A stretch of 64,000 bases of DNA from Olivibacter domesticus (lineage in GTDB: Bacteria; Bacteroidota; Bacteroidia; Sphingobacteriales; Sphingobacteriaceae), in assembly GCF_900109575.1 (NCBI RefSeq), contig NZ_FOAF01000003.1:62001-126000 (forward strand), in the 5' to 3' direction. Below are positions 35,745 through 44,391 of the stretch, piece after piece (positions within the stretch are counted from its first letter, which is position 1; each line of letters begins with the position of its first letter). A program made the position numbers and the translations under genes. The notes under the pieces were generated by a model. It was not told the origin of the DNA. It did not search any database and saw only the letters and a list, made by a program, of their open reading frames with translations.

Positions 35745-36932
35745 TTACTCTAAGGCAAGAATAGGTGAAGTATTACCACTAACAACAACTGCTTCCGATT
35801 TTCTATAATCAGTAGAGGAAATAATTTTATTTTTTATCATGTCATACGCTGCCAAAGAGGCAGAAGCATTTGCATAATCTTTTGTTTGAATGTATATATC
35901 ACCCAAATCGTCATAAATATGCATTCGTAGAATATCATCTCCACCCTCTAACGCATAGGTTGCAGCAACGGTATAATCGTGTATAGCTAATTTGTACTCT
36001 TTTAATATCTTTTTTACCCTAGCCAAACTGTAAAGACTGAAAGACATGTCTTTATTACTATTTCCACTTATGGAAGCTATTTTTACTGCTTGTAAATGAA
36101 ACCACCTTGACTGCGTATATTTTTTTTCAGTCAAATATATTGCAGCTAAATTATTATAGGCACCAACTCTTCCACTAGCATTTTTAGCGCGTTTATAGAG
36201 AGGTAATACTTTTTTAATAATATCTAACTGCGCCTCAAGATATAGTTTTTTCTTTGCTTTTAATATAGCTAATTGCTCCAACGAACTAGCTTGACCATTT
36301 AAGTCTTTTGACTTAATCGCTTTTCTGTTCATTAGATTATAATAGCTTGTAGCCTCTTCATCATTACCGATAAAGTTGTACACCACCGCAATATTGTTAC
36401 TGACTAATACTTGTGAGACAACATCATTTAATTCTTCTTTTAAAGAAAAGGCCCTCTGGAAAAAGCTAATAGCTTGGTCGTATTGTTTTTTCTGTACATA
36501 GAATACCCCTAATCTATTCTGAAGGTTCGAAACCATCTCAAGATTTCCTATTTGTATATAGGATTGCAAAGAGCTCAACAGAGATTGTTCCAAATTTTGC
36601 GTATAAAGCTCGTTATTAGCGGTCATGGTCGGTTGCGAAGGACCTATTTGCTGCAATGCATTCAATAAATGCCTTTCTTCTAAAATCTTTATAATGATTT
36701 CGGCATTTGCATGCTTTTTGTCATACTCTTCTTCTAAAAGCTGTTCTTTTGTTTTTTCAGGAGGTAAATCATAAAACTGAGGCCCTATTCCTACAAATTC
36801 CTTCTTTGCCGAAACAGTATCGACTATTACTTGAGGCCTAGTCCTGCTTTTTCCAAATTGAGGTATTGCAAGCGCAGTCATCAAGCCTATCATCAGATAA
36901 CCGTTCAGGGTGTCTTTGAGCATTTTTTGCAT
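35745..36932 (-). CDS. TPR-repeat protein of unknown function
   Basis: A hydrophobic N-terminus (about residues 8-24) may be a signal or anchor. About residues 95-370 contain at least five TPR-like pairs, for example NRLGVFYVQKKQYDQAISFF, NNLAAIYLTEKKYTQSRWFH and DDLGDIYIQTKDYANASASL. The arrangement resembles the N-terminal sensing part of Bacteroidota TPR-kinases, but no kinase or DNA-binding domain follows. ATG at 36923 (MLKDTL) is an alternative start. Confidence 0.8.
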   Translation of the reverse strand: MQKMLKDTLNGYLMIGLMTALAIPQFGKSRTRPQVIVDTVSAKKEFVGIGPQFYDLPPEKTKEQLLEEEYDKKHANAEIIIKILEERHLLNALQQIGPSQPTMTANNELYTQNLEQSLLSSLQSYIQIGNLEMVSNLQNRLGVFYVQKKQYDQAISFFQRAFSLKEELNDVVSQVLVSNNIAVVYNFIGNDEEATSYYNLMNRKAIKSKDLNGQASSLEQLAILKAKKKLYLEAQLDIIKKVLPLYKRAKNASGRVGAYNNLAAIYLTEKKYTQSRWFHLQAVKIASISGNSNKDMSFSLYSLARVKKILKEYKLAIHDYTVAATYALEGGDDILRMHIYDDLGDIYIQTKDYANASASLAAYDMIKNKIISSTDYRKSEAVVVSGNTSPILALE

Positions 36933-37067
36933 TTACACTTCCAAATTATTTCAGCTAATATACGAATTTTAAAAAAACTTACCTTTTTAAAACTGCTTCA
37001 TCATTTGATATCTAGTGATGTCTACTATTGATATTAGGAATAATTTATGGTAGGTTTGCTAAAAATC

Positions 37068-38348
37068 ATGGCAACGAAAGCTCCTTTAGCTGAGCGCATG
37101 CGCCCAGAAACGATCGATGATTATGTAGGCCAATATCACTTATTGGGTCCAAATGCGGTATTGCGAAAATCAATTGAAAGTAATAATATACCTTCTATGA
37201 TTTTATGGGGACCTCCAGGAGTGGGAAAGACAACCTTGGCGTATATTATCTCCAAACGTCTTCGTAGACCTTTTTATAATTTAAGTGCAATTAATTCTGG
37301 AGTGAAAGACGTAAGAGAAGTAATTGAGAAAGCTAACGTCAGTAAAATGGCCTATCAGGAGCAACCCATTCTTTTCATTGATGAGATTCACCGTTTTTCA
37401 AAATCGCAGCAGGATTCTCTTCTTAATGCAGTAGAAAGAGGTATTATTACCTTAATCGGAGCTACAACAGAAAATCCATCCTTTGAAGTTATTTCTGCAT
37501 TGCTATCAAGGTGCCAGGTGTATACCCTAAAACCCCTCGAAGAAACAGATTTAGTTAAACTAATAAACAAAGCTTTAACCGATGACGACCTTCTGAAGTC
37601 TAAGTCACTTGTTATTGATGAGTATGAAGCGCTCTTTAGACTTTCGGGCGGCGATGCTAGAAAACTATTAAATGTACTTGAGCTCATCGCAAATGCACTG
37701 GAGGGGGGGAGAACCCATATAAATAACGAATTTGTACTCGCGCAGGTTCAGCAAAATATGGCACTTTATGATAAAGCTGGCGAACAACATTACGATATTA
37801 TTTCCGCATTTATAAAATCCATAAGAGGGAGTGATCCTAACGCCGCTGTTTATTGGTTGGCGCGAATGATAGAAGGGGGGGAAGACCCCTTATTTATTGC
37901 CAGACGTCTTGTAATCTTGGCGTCTGAAGATATTGGTAATGCCAATCCGAACGCTTTATTATTAGCAACTAACTGTTTTCAAGCAGTAAATCTAATAGGT
38001 TGGCCGGAATCAAGAATTATTCTGTCTCAGGCTGTTACCTACATGGCTTCTTCCGTAAAAAGTAATGCTGCTTATGAAGCAATTAATAAGGCTCAGACAT
38101 TAGTAAGGCAAACCGGAGACTTGTCGATACCCCTTCACTTGAGAAATGCTCCAACAAAGCTTATGAAGAACATGGATTATGGCAAAGATTACAAGTATGC
38201 ACACATGTACGAAGGCAATTTTGTCGAACAGGAGTTTATGCCCAAGGAACTAAGTGGTCAAATATTATACGATCCAGGAAATAATTCGAGTGAACAGAAA
38301 CTTAGAGAACACTTAAGAAAATTATGGAAAGATAAGTATGGGTATTAA
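37068..38348 (+). CDS. rarA: Replication-associated recombination protein A (AAA ATPase)
   Basis: RarA/MgsA acts at stalled replication forks. The protein has a AAA+ domain with Walker A WGPPGVGKTTLAYII and Walker B LFIDEIHRFSKSQQD, sensor ATTENPSFEV, an arginine-finger region LLSRCQVYTL, then the MgsA C-terminal domain (SIRGSDPNAAVYWLARM; RRLVILASEDIGNANPNAL; DYGKDYKYAH). Family homologues start near APLAERMRPETID, so I chose ATG 37068. An ATG at 37047 adds seven residues. Confidence 0.95.
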   Translation: MATKAPLAERMRPETIDDYVGQYHLLGPNAVLRKSIESNNIPSMILWGPPGVGKTTLAYIISKRLRRPFYNLSAINSGVKDVREVIEKANVSKMAYQEQPILFIDEIHRFSKSQQDSLLNAVERGIITLIGATTENPSFEVISALLSRCQVYTLKPLEETDLVKLINKALTDDDLLKSKSLVIDEYEALFRLSGGDARKLLNVLELIANALEGGRTHINNEFVLAQVQQNMALYDKAGEQHYDIISAFIKSIRGSDPNAAVYWLARMIEGGEDPLFIARRLVILASEDIGNANPNALLLATNCFQAVNLIGWPESRIILSQAVTYMASSVKSNAAYEAINKAQTLVRQTGDLSIPLHLRNAPTKLMKNMDYGKDYKYAHMYEGNFVEQEFMPKELSGQILYDPGNNSSEQKLREHLRKLWKDKYGY

Positions 38349-38374
38349 TTTAAATATTAGCGTTTTTAAAAGCA

Positions 38375-39106
38375 TCAGATTATTCCCAACGCTTCACAAG
38401 CCTTCTCTGCTGCTAGTTTTTCTGCGTTCTTCTTATTGTAATCTCTTCCAGTTCCTTTTACTTCACCGGCAATGATAGCATCTACTGTAAAAAGTTTAGC
38501 ACTTTCGCCTTCTGCATTGTTCGTTACTTCAAAAAGAACTTCACTACCTGTTGACTGGCACCATTCAATTAACCTACTCTTAAAGTTTGTCTCTGTCTGC
38601 TCCAGCAAATGTATGTCAACATGCGGTTTTATGATTCTATTTAGAAGAAAATTCCGAGTGAAAAGATAACCTTTATCAAGATATACAGCCCCTATTAATG
38701 CCTCAAATGCATCTCCTAGTAAGGAGCTTGATTTGCCCGGATAGTTAACCATTTTAGAATCATATTGAATGAGTTCATCAAAGCCCAACTTTCTTGCCAA
38801 TTGATTAAGATTAACACGACTTACAATTTTCGATCGCATTTCAGTCAAAAATCCTTCATCCTTATAGGGGTACATCTTAAAAAGAAGCTCTGCTACGACA
38901 GCACCCAGAATAGCATCTCCTAGAAACTCTAGCCGTTCATTACTATTCTTAGCCCCCTTCTTTACCGCAACAGCCACAGATTTATGCCTGAAGGCCATTT
39001 GATAAAGATATAAATTACCCGGTATGAACCCTAGCAAATTCTTCAGGGCCCTTACGTATCTACGCTTAGACGATATGTAAAGTTTATAAATGCTAAAAAA
39101 AGACAT
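38375..39106 (-). CDS. rnc: Ribonuclease III
   Basis: It cleaves double-stranded RNA in rRNA maturation. An N-terminal RNase III domain carries NERLEFLGDAILGAVVAELL and the second catalytic motif GDAFEALIGAVYLDKG. A double-stranded RNA-binding domain follows (about residues 170-240; FKSRLIEWCQ, KKNAEKLAAEKACEAL). It lies 83 nt after fabF in the acpP-fabF-rnc order that is common in this phylum. Confidence 0.96.
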   Translation of the reverse strand: MSFFSIYKLYISSKRRYVRALKNLLGFIPGNLYLYQMAFRHKSVAVAVKKGAKNSNERLEFLGDAILGAVVAELLFKMYPYKDEGFLTEMRSKIVSRVNLNQLARKLGFDELIQYDSKMVNYPGKSSSLLGDAFEALIGAVYLDKGYLFTRNFLLNRIIKPHVDIHLLEQTETNFKSRLIEWCQSTGSEVLFEVTNNAEGESAKLFTVDAIIAGEVKGTGRDYNKKNAEKLAAEKACEALGII

Positions 39107-39189
39107 TATATTCTTTGGAAAAAAATGCAGAAGCGCATACCATTAACGAAGGAATTAAAGTCATATTAGCACTTAAATCTTCATAGTGG

Positions 39190-40443
39190 CTACTCTTCGT
39201 ACTTCGTAAATATCACAGAAGCATTATGTCCTCCAAAACCAAATGTATTACTTAGAGCATAATTAACCGTTTTATTTTGCGGTTTATTAAACGTAAAATT
39301 AAGCTTGCTGTCTAAGTTTGGGTCGTCAGTAAAGTGATTTATGGTTGGAGGTACAATACCATTTCGGATTGCTAAAATGGAGGCAATAGATTCCACTGCT
39401 CCTGCGGCACCTAATAGGTGTCCAGTCATAGACTTCGTAGAACTTATATTTAAGTCATATGCATGCTCACCAAAATGGTCTAAAATTGCTTTAGATTCAC
39501 TAATATCCCCAACGGGAGTAGAAGTTCCATGCACATTGATATAATCAATATTCTCATTAGAAATTTTAGCATCCTTGATGGCATTTGTCATCGCAAGACG
39601 CGCGCCTAAGCCTTCAGGATGGGAAGCTGTTATATGGTGAGCATCGGCACTCATTCCCCCACCTATCAATTCTGCATATATTTTCGCCCCCCTTGCTTTT
39701 GCATGTTCTAAACTTTCTAAAATGATCGTTCCCGATCCTTCACCCGCAACAAATCCATCGCGATCGTTATCAAAAGGTCTTGATGCCGTTGCTGGATCGT
39801 CGTTACGCGTCGACAATGCATGCATTGCATTGAAACCACCAATACCTGCCTCATTTATAATAGCTTCAGATCCTCCGCTAATAATTATATCAGCATAACC
39901 CGTTCTTATATAATTGAGAGAATCAATTAAGGCATGAGTAGAAGAGGCACATGCAGATACTGTTGAAAAGTTAAGGCCGTGAAGGCCGTACCGCATGGAT
40001 ATGTGCCCAGGACAAATATCCAGTATCATTTTAGGAATAAAGAAAGGGTTATAACGCGGAGTACCATCCCCTTTAGCAAAGTTGCTTACTTCATCTAAAA
40101 ATGTTTTTAACCCACCAATACCTGATCCCCATATTACACCAATGCGATTAGTATCTAATTTTTCAAAGTCTAATCCAGCATCTCTAACAGCTTCTTCAGT
40201 AGAGGCAAGCGCGTAATGAACAAATGGGTCTAATTTGCGCACATCTTTACGATCCATAAATTGTGTTGGATCAAAATTCTTCACTTCACACGCAAATCTT
40301 GTTTTGAATTTTTCTGCGTCAAAATGCGTAATAGGAGCAGCTCCGCTTACCCCGTTGATTAAACCGTTCCAATATTCAGAAACAGTATTACCAATAGGAG
40401 TAAGCGCACCTAATCCTGTTACAACTACTCTTTTAAGCTCCAT
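39190..40443 (-). CDS. fabF: Beta-ketoacyl-ACP synthase II
   Basis: A chain-elongation enzyme of fatty acid synthesis, 417 residues. The thiolase-fold active site is complete: nucleophile Cys in TVSACASSTHALID, His in YINVHGTSTPVGD and His in STKSMTGHLLGAAGAVE. It follows acpP by 24 nt and is surely co-transcribed with it. Confidence 0.97.
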   Translation of the reverse strand: MELKRVVVTGLGALTPIGNTVSEYWNGLINGVSGAAPITHFDAEKFKTRFACEVKNFDPTQFMDRKDVRKLDPFVHYALASTEEAVRDAGLDFEKLDTNRIGVIWGSGIGGLKTFLDEVSNFAKGDGTPRYNPFFIPKMILDICPGHISMRYGLHGLNFSTVSACASSTHALIDSLNYIRTGYADIIISGGSEAIINEAGIGGFNAMHALSTRNDDPATASRPFDNDRDGFVAGEGSGTIILESLEHAKARGAKIYAELIGGGMSADAHHITASHPEGLGARLAMTNAIKDAKISNENIDYINVHGTSTPVGDISESKAILDHFGEHAYDLNISSTKSMTGHLLGAAGAVESIASILAIRNGIVPPTINHFTDDPNLDSKLNFTFNKPQNKTVNYALSNTFGFGGHNASVIFTKYEE

Positions 40444-40467
40444 TTATTCGATTGGCCTAATTTTTAG

Positions 40468-40704
40468 TTAGTTAACGTTTTTTTCTAAGTAAGCGACAGC
40501 TTGTCCAACAGTGCTGATGGTTTCAGCTTGGTCGTCAGGGATAGCTACGTTGAATTCTTTTTCAAATTCCATGATCAATTCTACGGTGTCTAATGAGTCA
40601 GCACCTAAATCATTAGTGAATGAAGCCTCTGGTGTAACTTCACTTTCGTCAACACCTAATTTCTCAACGATAATTGCTTTAACTCTTGAAGCGATATCAG
40701 ACAT
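40468..40704 (-). CDS. acpP: Acyl carrier protein
   Basis: 78 residues, acidic, with the phosphopantetheine attachment serine in [17 protein letters not shown]. It carries acyl chains for FabF. It is the first gene of the acpP-fabF-rnc operon, with a promoter-like pair of elements 34-64 nt upstream of the start. Confidence 0.97.
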   Translation of the reverse strand: MSDIASRVKAIIVEKLGVDESEVTPEASFTNDLGADSLDTVELIMEFEKEFNVAIPDDQAETISTVGQAVAYLEKNVN

Positions 40705-40737
40705 GATTTTTATGGTTTAATGTTTAATAAATCAGTG

Positions 40738-40768
40738 CAAAGAAAAATAAAATTCAGCAAAATTCAAA
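40738..40768 (-). promoter_or_regulatory. Candidate acpP promoter
   Basis: On the minus strand TTTG (plus-strand 40765-40768), then 19 nt, then TTTCTTTG (40738-40745), one base off the TAnnTTTG consensus. It is close enough to serve acpP-fabF-rnc. Confidence 0.5.
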
Positions 40769-40974
40769 CCTTTTTAAGTTTTACCCAAAATTACTTCCTT
40801 TTTTGTTCATCCTAACGAACAGATAATTTTATTTAATATGCAACTGTATAGACGTTTAGGAGACCTTTAAAAACGATATACGTAGAAGGATACTCCGCCT
40901 AATATTTATATTCGTTTACTTAGTTTCCGAATTTAACGTCCTTACTCCCTCGCAAATTATTATTTTTAACGACT

Positions 40975-41018
40975 AAACTTAGATAAATTGCATTAAAAAA
41001 TCAATTTATCTAAGTTTG
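40975..41018 (+). promoter_or_regulatory. Promoter embedded in a 16-bp perfect inverted repeat
   Basis: AAACTTAGATAAATTG (40975-40990) and CAATTTATCTAAGTTT (41002-41017) are perfect complements around an 11-nt spacer. The left arm ends in the TTG of a -33 element and, 20 nt later, the right arm forms the -7 box TAAGTTTG (41011-41018). A repressor dimer bound to the arms would cover both promoter elements. The gene start at 41038 is 19 nt beyond. The rest of the 333-nt gap (40705-41037) shows nothing else besides the acpP promoter. Confidence 0.7.
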
Positions 41019-41037
41019 CAGTAAAGTACTAAAAAAA

Positions 41038-41457
41038 TTGAACAAACTAACACTAAAATACGAATTAGATATTGATTTTAATTTAATAGCAATTACCTCT
41101 CCCTTAAAGGACTATAGGTTATGCTATTATATTAATAAAGTTACAGGGCTTGACCTATATAAAATTGAGGAACATGAAATTTGGTTTGAGAGCCAGCAGC
41201 CTACTTATTTTGGACGGTACACCTATGAAGACGTAAATAATGACACCTTTTATTTCCTTTTAAACAATAAAGGTGTTGAAGGAGGTGTGTTGATTCCAGA
41301 AATGAAGGTGACCGATTTCTTTCTATTGGTTAAAAATGCCATTGATGAAGAGCTCCTTCTCTGGCAAATAACTCAAATAAACAATCTTGCGGATGTAGTG
41401 GTTGCTTCAGAAATTGACCCACATAAATTGAAATCCAAGGAAAATTTAGTATTTTAG
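41038..41457 (+). CDS. IPExxxDY-type family protein
   Basis: 139 residues, found only in Bacteroidota as far as I recall. The hallmark motif is present in the form LIPEMKVTDFFLLVKN, with Phe in place of the final Tyr. An N-terminal LTLKYELDIDFNLIAI and the central RYTYEDVNNDTFYFLLNN also fit. The start appears to be TTG at 41038, 19 nt after the -7 box, since no ATG is near. Function unknown. The next gene in this direction is pyruvate kinase, another common neighbour. Confidence 0.8.
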   Translation: MNKLTLKYELDIDFNLIAITSPLKDYRLCYYINKVTGLDLYKIEEHEIWFESQQPTYFGRYTYEDVNNDTFYFLLNNKGVEGGVLIPEMKVTDFFLLVKNAIDEELLLWQITQINNLADVVVASEIDPHKLKSKENLVF

Positions 41458-41474
41458 CTTGATAATGATTTTAT

Positions 41475-41482
41475 TACCTTTG
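41475..41482 (+). promoter_or_regulatory. Candidate -7 box for pyruvate kinase
   Basis: TACCTTTG matches TAnnTTTG and would give pyk a leader of about 160 nt. A clear -33 element was not found, so pyk may also be read from the upstream gene. Confidence 0.35.
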
Positions 41483-41649
41483 CGTGTGTATTTTTTACAC
41501 TATAGATGTGCAAATTAAACTGAACGTATCTTCCTTTATGCGGAACATTTACTATAAAAGGCATCAGAATATTAACATTTATTTAAATGGATATGCGTTA
41601 TCAATGTCAGTATAACCTTATTCAAAGCTTTTAAAACAAACTTATTCAA

Positions 41650-43080
41650 ATGAAAAAAGTTCATAAGAGAACTAAAATTGTAGCCACTTTAGGCCCTGCT
41701 TCAGCTCCAAAAGAAATTTTAAGCAGCTTAATTGAAAAAGGCGTGGATGTTTGCCGCCTTAATTTTTCTCATGGTAGTCAAGATGACCACCTCAAAGTGA
41801 TTAATACTATTAAAGAAATTAATGCCGAGAATCATTTAAACGTAGGCATTCTTGCCGATCTTCAGGGCCCAAAAATTAGAATTGGAAAAATGAAGGAGGG
41901 GGGCGCCATATTATTAAATGGTAAAACACTTCGTATCACGACCAAAGAAATGATCGGTAATGAAGAAGAAATTTATATAACTTATCAGGAATTTCCAAAA
42001 GATGTTACTGAAGGTGAAATTATCCTTTTGGATGATGGAAAAATCCAGCTTCGCGTTTTAAATACAAATAATGAGGATACTGTAAATTGTGAAGTGGTAC
42101 ATGGCGGTGTTCTTACCTCTCGCAAAGGAGTTAACCTCCCCAATACAAAGGTCTCAATTCCTAGTTTAACCGAGGAAGACCTTGATAACCTTAATTTCGT
42201 ATTAAATTACGATGTTGAGTGGATCGGGATGTCTTTTGTTCGAACGGCAGAAGATATTATTCAATGCAAAAAAATCATCGCTGAAAAAGGGAAAACAGCT
42301 CGTATTATTGCAAAAATAGAAAAGCCGGAAGCTATTGAAAATATAGATAGTATTATCGATGCTACAGATGGTGTGATGGTTGCACGTGGAGATCTAGGTG
42401 TAGAGATCCCTATGGAGCAAGTTCCCTTATTGCAAAAAATGATTGTACAAAAATGTCGCGATGCGTCTAAGCCCGTAATTATTGCTACGCAAATGCTTGA
42501 AAGTATGATTACTACTCCAAGACCTACTCGGGCTGAGGTAAATGACGTTGCTAACTCTGTGTTAGACGGAGCTGATGCAGTGATGTTGAGCGGAGAAACT
42601 TCTGTAGGTGAATTTCCTGAGATTGTTATTGAAACAATGACTAAGATTATAAAGAATGTTGAAGGTACAGCTTACCCTTACTTCGCTTCTAGAAAATCGA
42701 ATCGTAATCTATCTACTTCGATACCAGATTCGATTTGTGCCTCTTCAGTATATCTTACACAGCAAGTGAGAGCAAAAGCAATCGTAGCAATGACCTCCTC
42801 TGGGTATACTGCCTTCGAAATTTCAAGCCACCGCCCTGATTCGGATATTCACATCTTTACAGGTAATCAATCTCTCTTAAATACATTAAGTTTACTTTGG
42901 GGAGTAAGGGGTTTTTACTACAATGGGGAAGAGAGTACCGACTCTTCTATCGCTGATGTAAATTCACGATTAAAAACGGAAGGATTGGTTGCCGCAGGAG
43001 ATTTAGTAGTAAACACGGCCTCTATTCCTATTAGTGAAAAAGGAAGAACGAATATGATTAAAGTATCAGAGATTAATTAA
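41650..43080 (+). CDS. pyk: Pyruvate kinase
   Basis: The last step of glycolysis, 476 residues. Motifs present are KIVATLGPASAP, NFSHGSQDDH, ADLQGPKIRIGKM, the signature IIAKIEKPEAIENI, VMVARGDLGVEIP and ATQMLESMITTPRPTRAEV. The C-terminal regulatory domain is present from about residue 345. It ends just before a long imperfect hairpin shared with the end of the convergent DUF4407 gene. Confidence 0.97.
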   Translation: MKKVHKRTKIVATLGPASAPKEILSSLIEKGVDVCRLNFSHGSQDDHLKVINTIKEINAENHLNVGILADLQGPKIRIGKMKEGGAILLNGKTLRITTKEMIGNEEEIYITYQEFPKDVTEGEIILLDDGKIQLRVLNTNNEDTVNCEVVHGGVLTSRKGVNLPNTKVSIPSLTEEDLDNLNFVLNYDVEWIGMSFVRTAEDIIQCKKIIAEKGKTARIIAKIEKPEAIENIDSIIDATDGVMVARGDLGVEIPMEQVPLLQKMIVQKCRDASKPVIIATQMLESMITTPRPTRAEVNDVANSVLDGADAVMLSGETSVGEFPEIVIETMTKIIKNVEGTAYPYFASRKSNRNLSTSIPDSICASSVYLTQQVRAKAIVAMTSSGYTAFEISSHRPDSDIHIFTGNQSLLNTLSLLWGVRGFYYNGEESTDSSIADVNSRLKTEGLVAAGDLVVNTASIPISEKGRTNMIKVSEIN

Positions 43081-43095
43081 TTTCTATACCCCCTA

Positions 43096-43154
43096 GGAGC
43101 TCAATAAAGTGTTGTCCTAATAATATTATTTAGAACAATGCTTTATTGAGCTCC
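43096..43154. repeat. Long imperfect inverted repeat spanning the DUF4407 stop
   Basis: GGAGCTCAATAAAG (43096-43109) is a perfect inverted match to CTTTATTGAGCTCC (43141-43154), and pairing continues inward to about 25 positions with three differences. As RNA from pyk, two of those are G-U wobbles. The right arm is the coding end of the DUF4407 gene. There is no U-run, so it may protect or stop transcripts by another route. Confidence 0.75.
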
Positions 43155-44224
43155 ATTTCATTTTGTAACCTTTGTGCTCTTAGCTGAATATTTTTTTCGT
43201 ATACCTGATCTGAGGCTGACATTTCCGCTTGCTTATCTCTATCCGACTGATATATAATAACGTCTTCTTGATCCTTAATAAGGAGATCATAAGCCCCTTG
43301 TCTGCTCATTAATTTTACAAATACAGGCAAACATTCAAAAAAGATAAAAAGTAGTCCTATAAAATTAATTGCCCAATAGGTACTAGGATTGACTTTTCCG
43401 TTCTCTAAATATTTTAATTGCTCCAACGCAGCGTTTCTATCGGCAAAACCGGCTAGCTTAACTAAGCTATCTAACTCTTTTCCTGTAACTAATCGTTCGT
43501 CAAAAAGCCCATCTATTTTCTTTCGTTCGCTAATAAAGCGTTCTTGCGCATCTATCCGCTGCTGCAATCTATTAAAATGCTGTTCTCTATTATCTAAGTC
43601 TTCTTCCTTACGCTTAGCATACGGGCCGTAGCCCATCATTCCTGAAGTTTCCGTCGTTTTTTCTCCAAAAATCTCATAATTCAGCTTTTGTCGATCTGCC
43701 TTTAGTCTATTTTGTAAAGAATCACTTTCTTTTCTTAGTAGATATAATTTATCAAGTTCAATCTTGTACTTATGGTCAAATGTTACATTTAAAGTATCGA
43801 TTTTGGAACGCTGCAATTGAAGGTAATTGGCCTTTAGTTGTTCTGAAATTTCTTTATCGAATATCTTAAGTTCTAAAGGTCTTGAAATTACTATGCCAAT
43901 TAGAATAGCCAAAGCAATTCTAGGTGTTGCTTGTAAAAATTGTTTAGTCGGTGATGTATCCTTATTAATAGAGGAAACAATGTAGCGATCCATATTAAAT
44001 ATCGCAAGCCCCCAAATCAATCCAAAAATTGCGGACGTAAATATCGCGAATGTATTTCCACTAAAAACAAAATACATCGCATAAGCTCCTGCTAAAGCAG
44101 CAAACAATCCTGTAAAAAATATGGTTGCTCCAATGCCGAAATACTTACTGTACTCTGAAGGAGATTTTAATAGTGTGGGTATATGTACGCCACTACAAAA
44201 CCAAAAAAATTTGTTAATTTTCAT
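43130..44224 (-). CDS. DUF4407 membrane protein
   Basis: 364 residues. Two to three helices lie at the N-terminus (about 30-80), one near 95-115 (TPRIALAILIGIVISRPLEL) and one at about 285-305. A long coiled coil separates them (about 125-270). The opening FFWFCSGVHIPTLLKSPSEY-type pattern and FNMDRYIVSS are DUF4407 hallmarks. Function unknown. Its C-terminal codons form one arm of the 43096-43154 hairpin. Confidence 0.87.
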   Translation of the reverse strand: MKINKFFWFCSGVHIPTLLKSPSEYSKYFGIGATIFFTGLFAALAGAYAMYFVFSGNTFAIFTSAIFGLIWGLAIFNMDRYIVSSINKDTSPTKQFLQATPRIALAILIGIVISRPLELKIFDKEISEQLKANYLQLQRSKIDTLNVTFDHKYKIELDKLYLLRKESDSLQNRLKADRQKLNYEIFGEKTTETSGMMGYGPYAKRKEEDLDNREQHFNRLQQRIDAQERFISERKKIDGLFDERLVTGKELDSLVKLAGFADRNAALEQLKYLENGKVNPSTYWAINFIGLLFIFFECLPVFVKLMSRQGAYDLLIKDQEDVIIYQSDRDKQAEMSASDQVYEKNIQLRAQRLQNEMELNKALF

Positions 44225-44391
44225 CAGAACAATTGCTTTTTATTAGATAAAGTTACTATATGCTGGTTTTTATTAGTGCCTTTCTGACACCTATATATCA
44301 TAGTCTCTCTAAATGCATTATGCTAACCTTTGTTGCGGAGCATCATCGATTCTTTTTCTAAATTAAGTTAGCGCAATCGGCTGATTTATCC

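Noticed and set aside
40975-41018. Simple terminator of an upstream gene
   Set aside because: No rightward gene precedes it, and the arms coincide with promoter elements at the right spacing.
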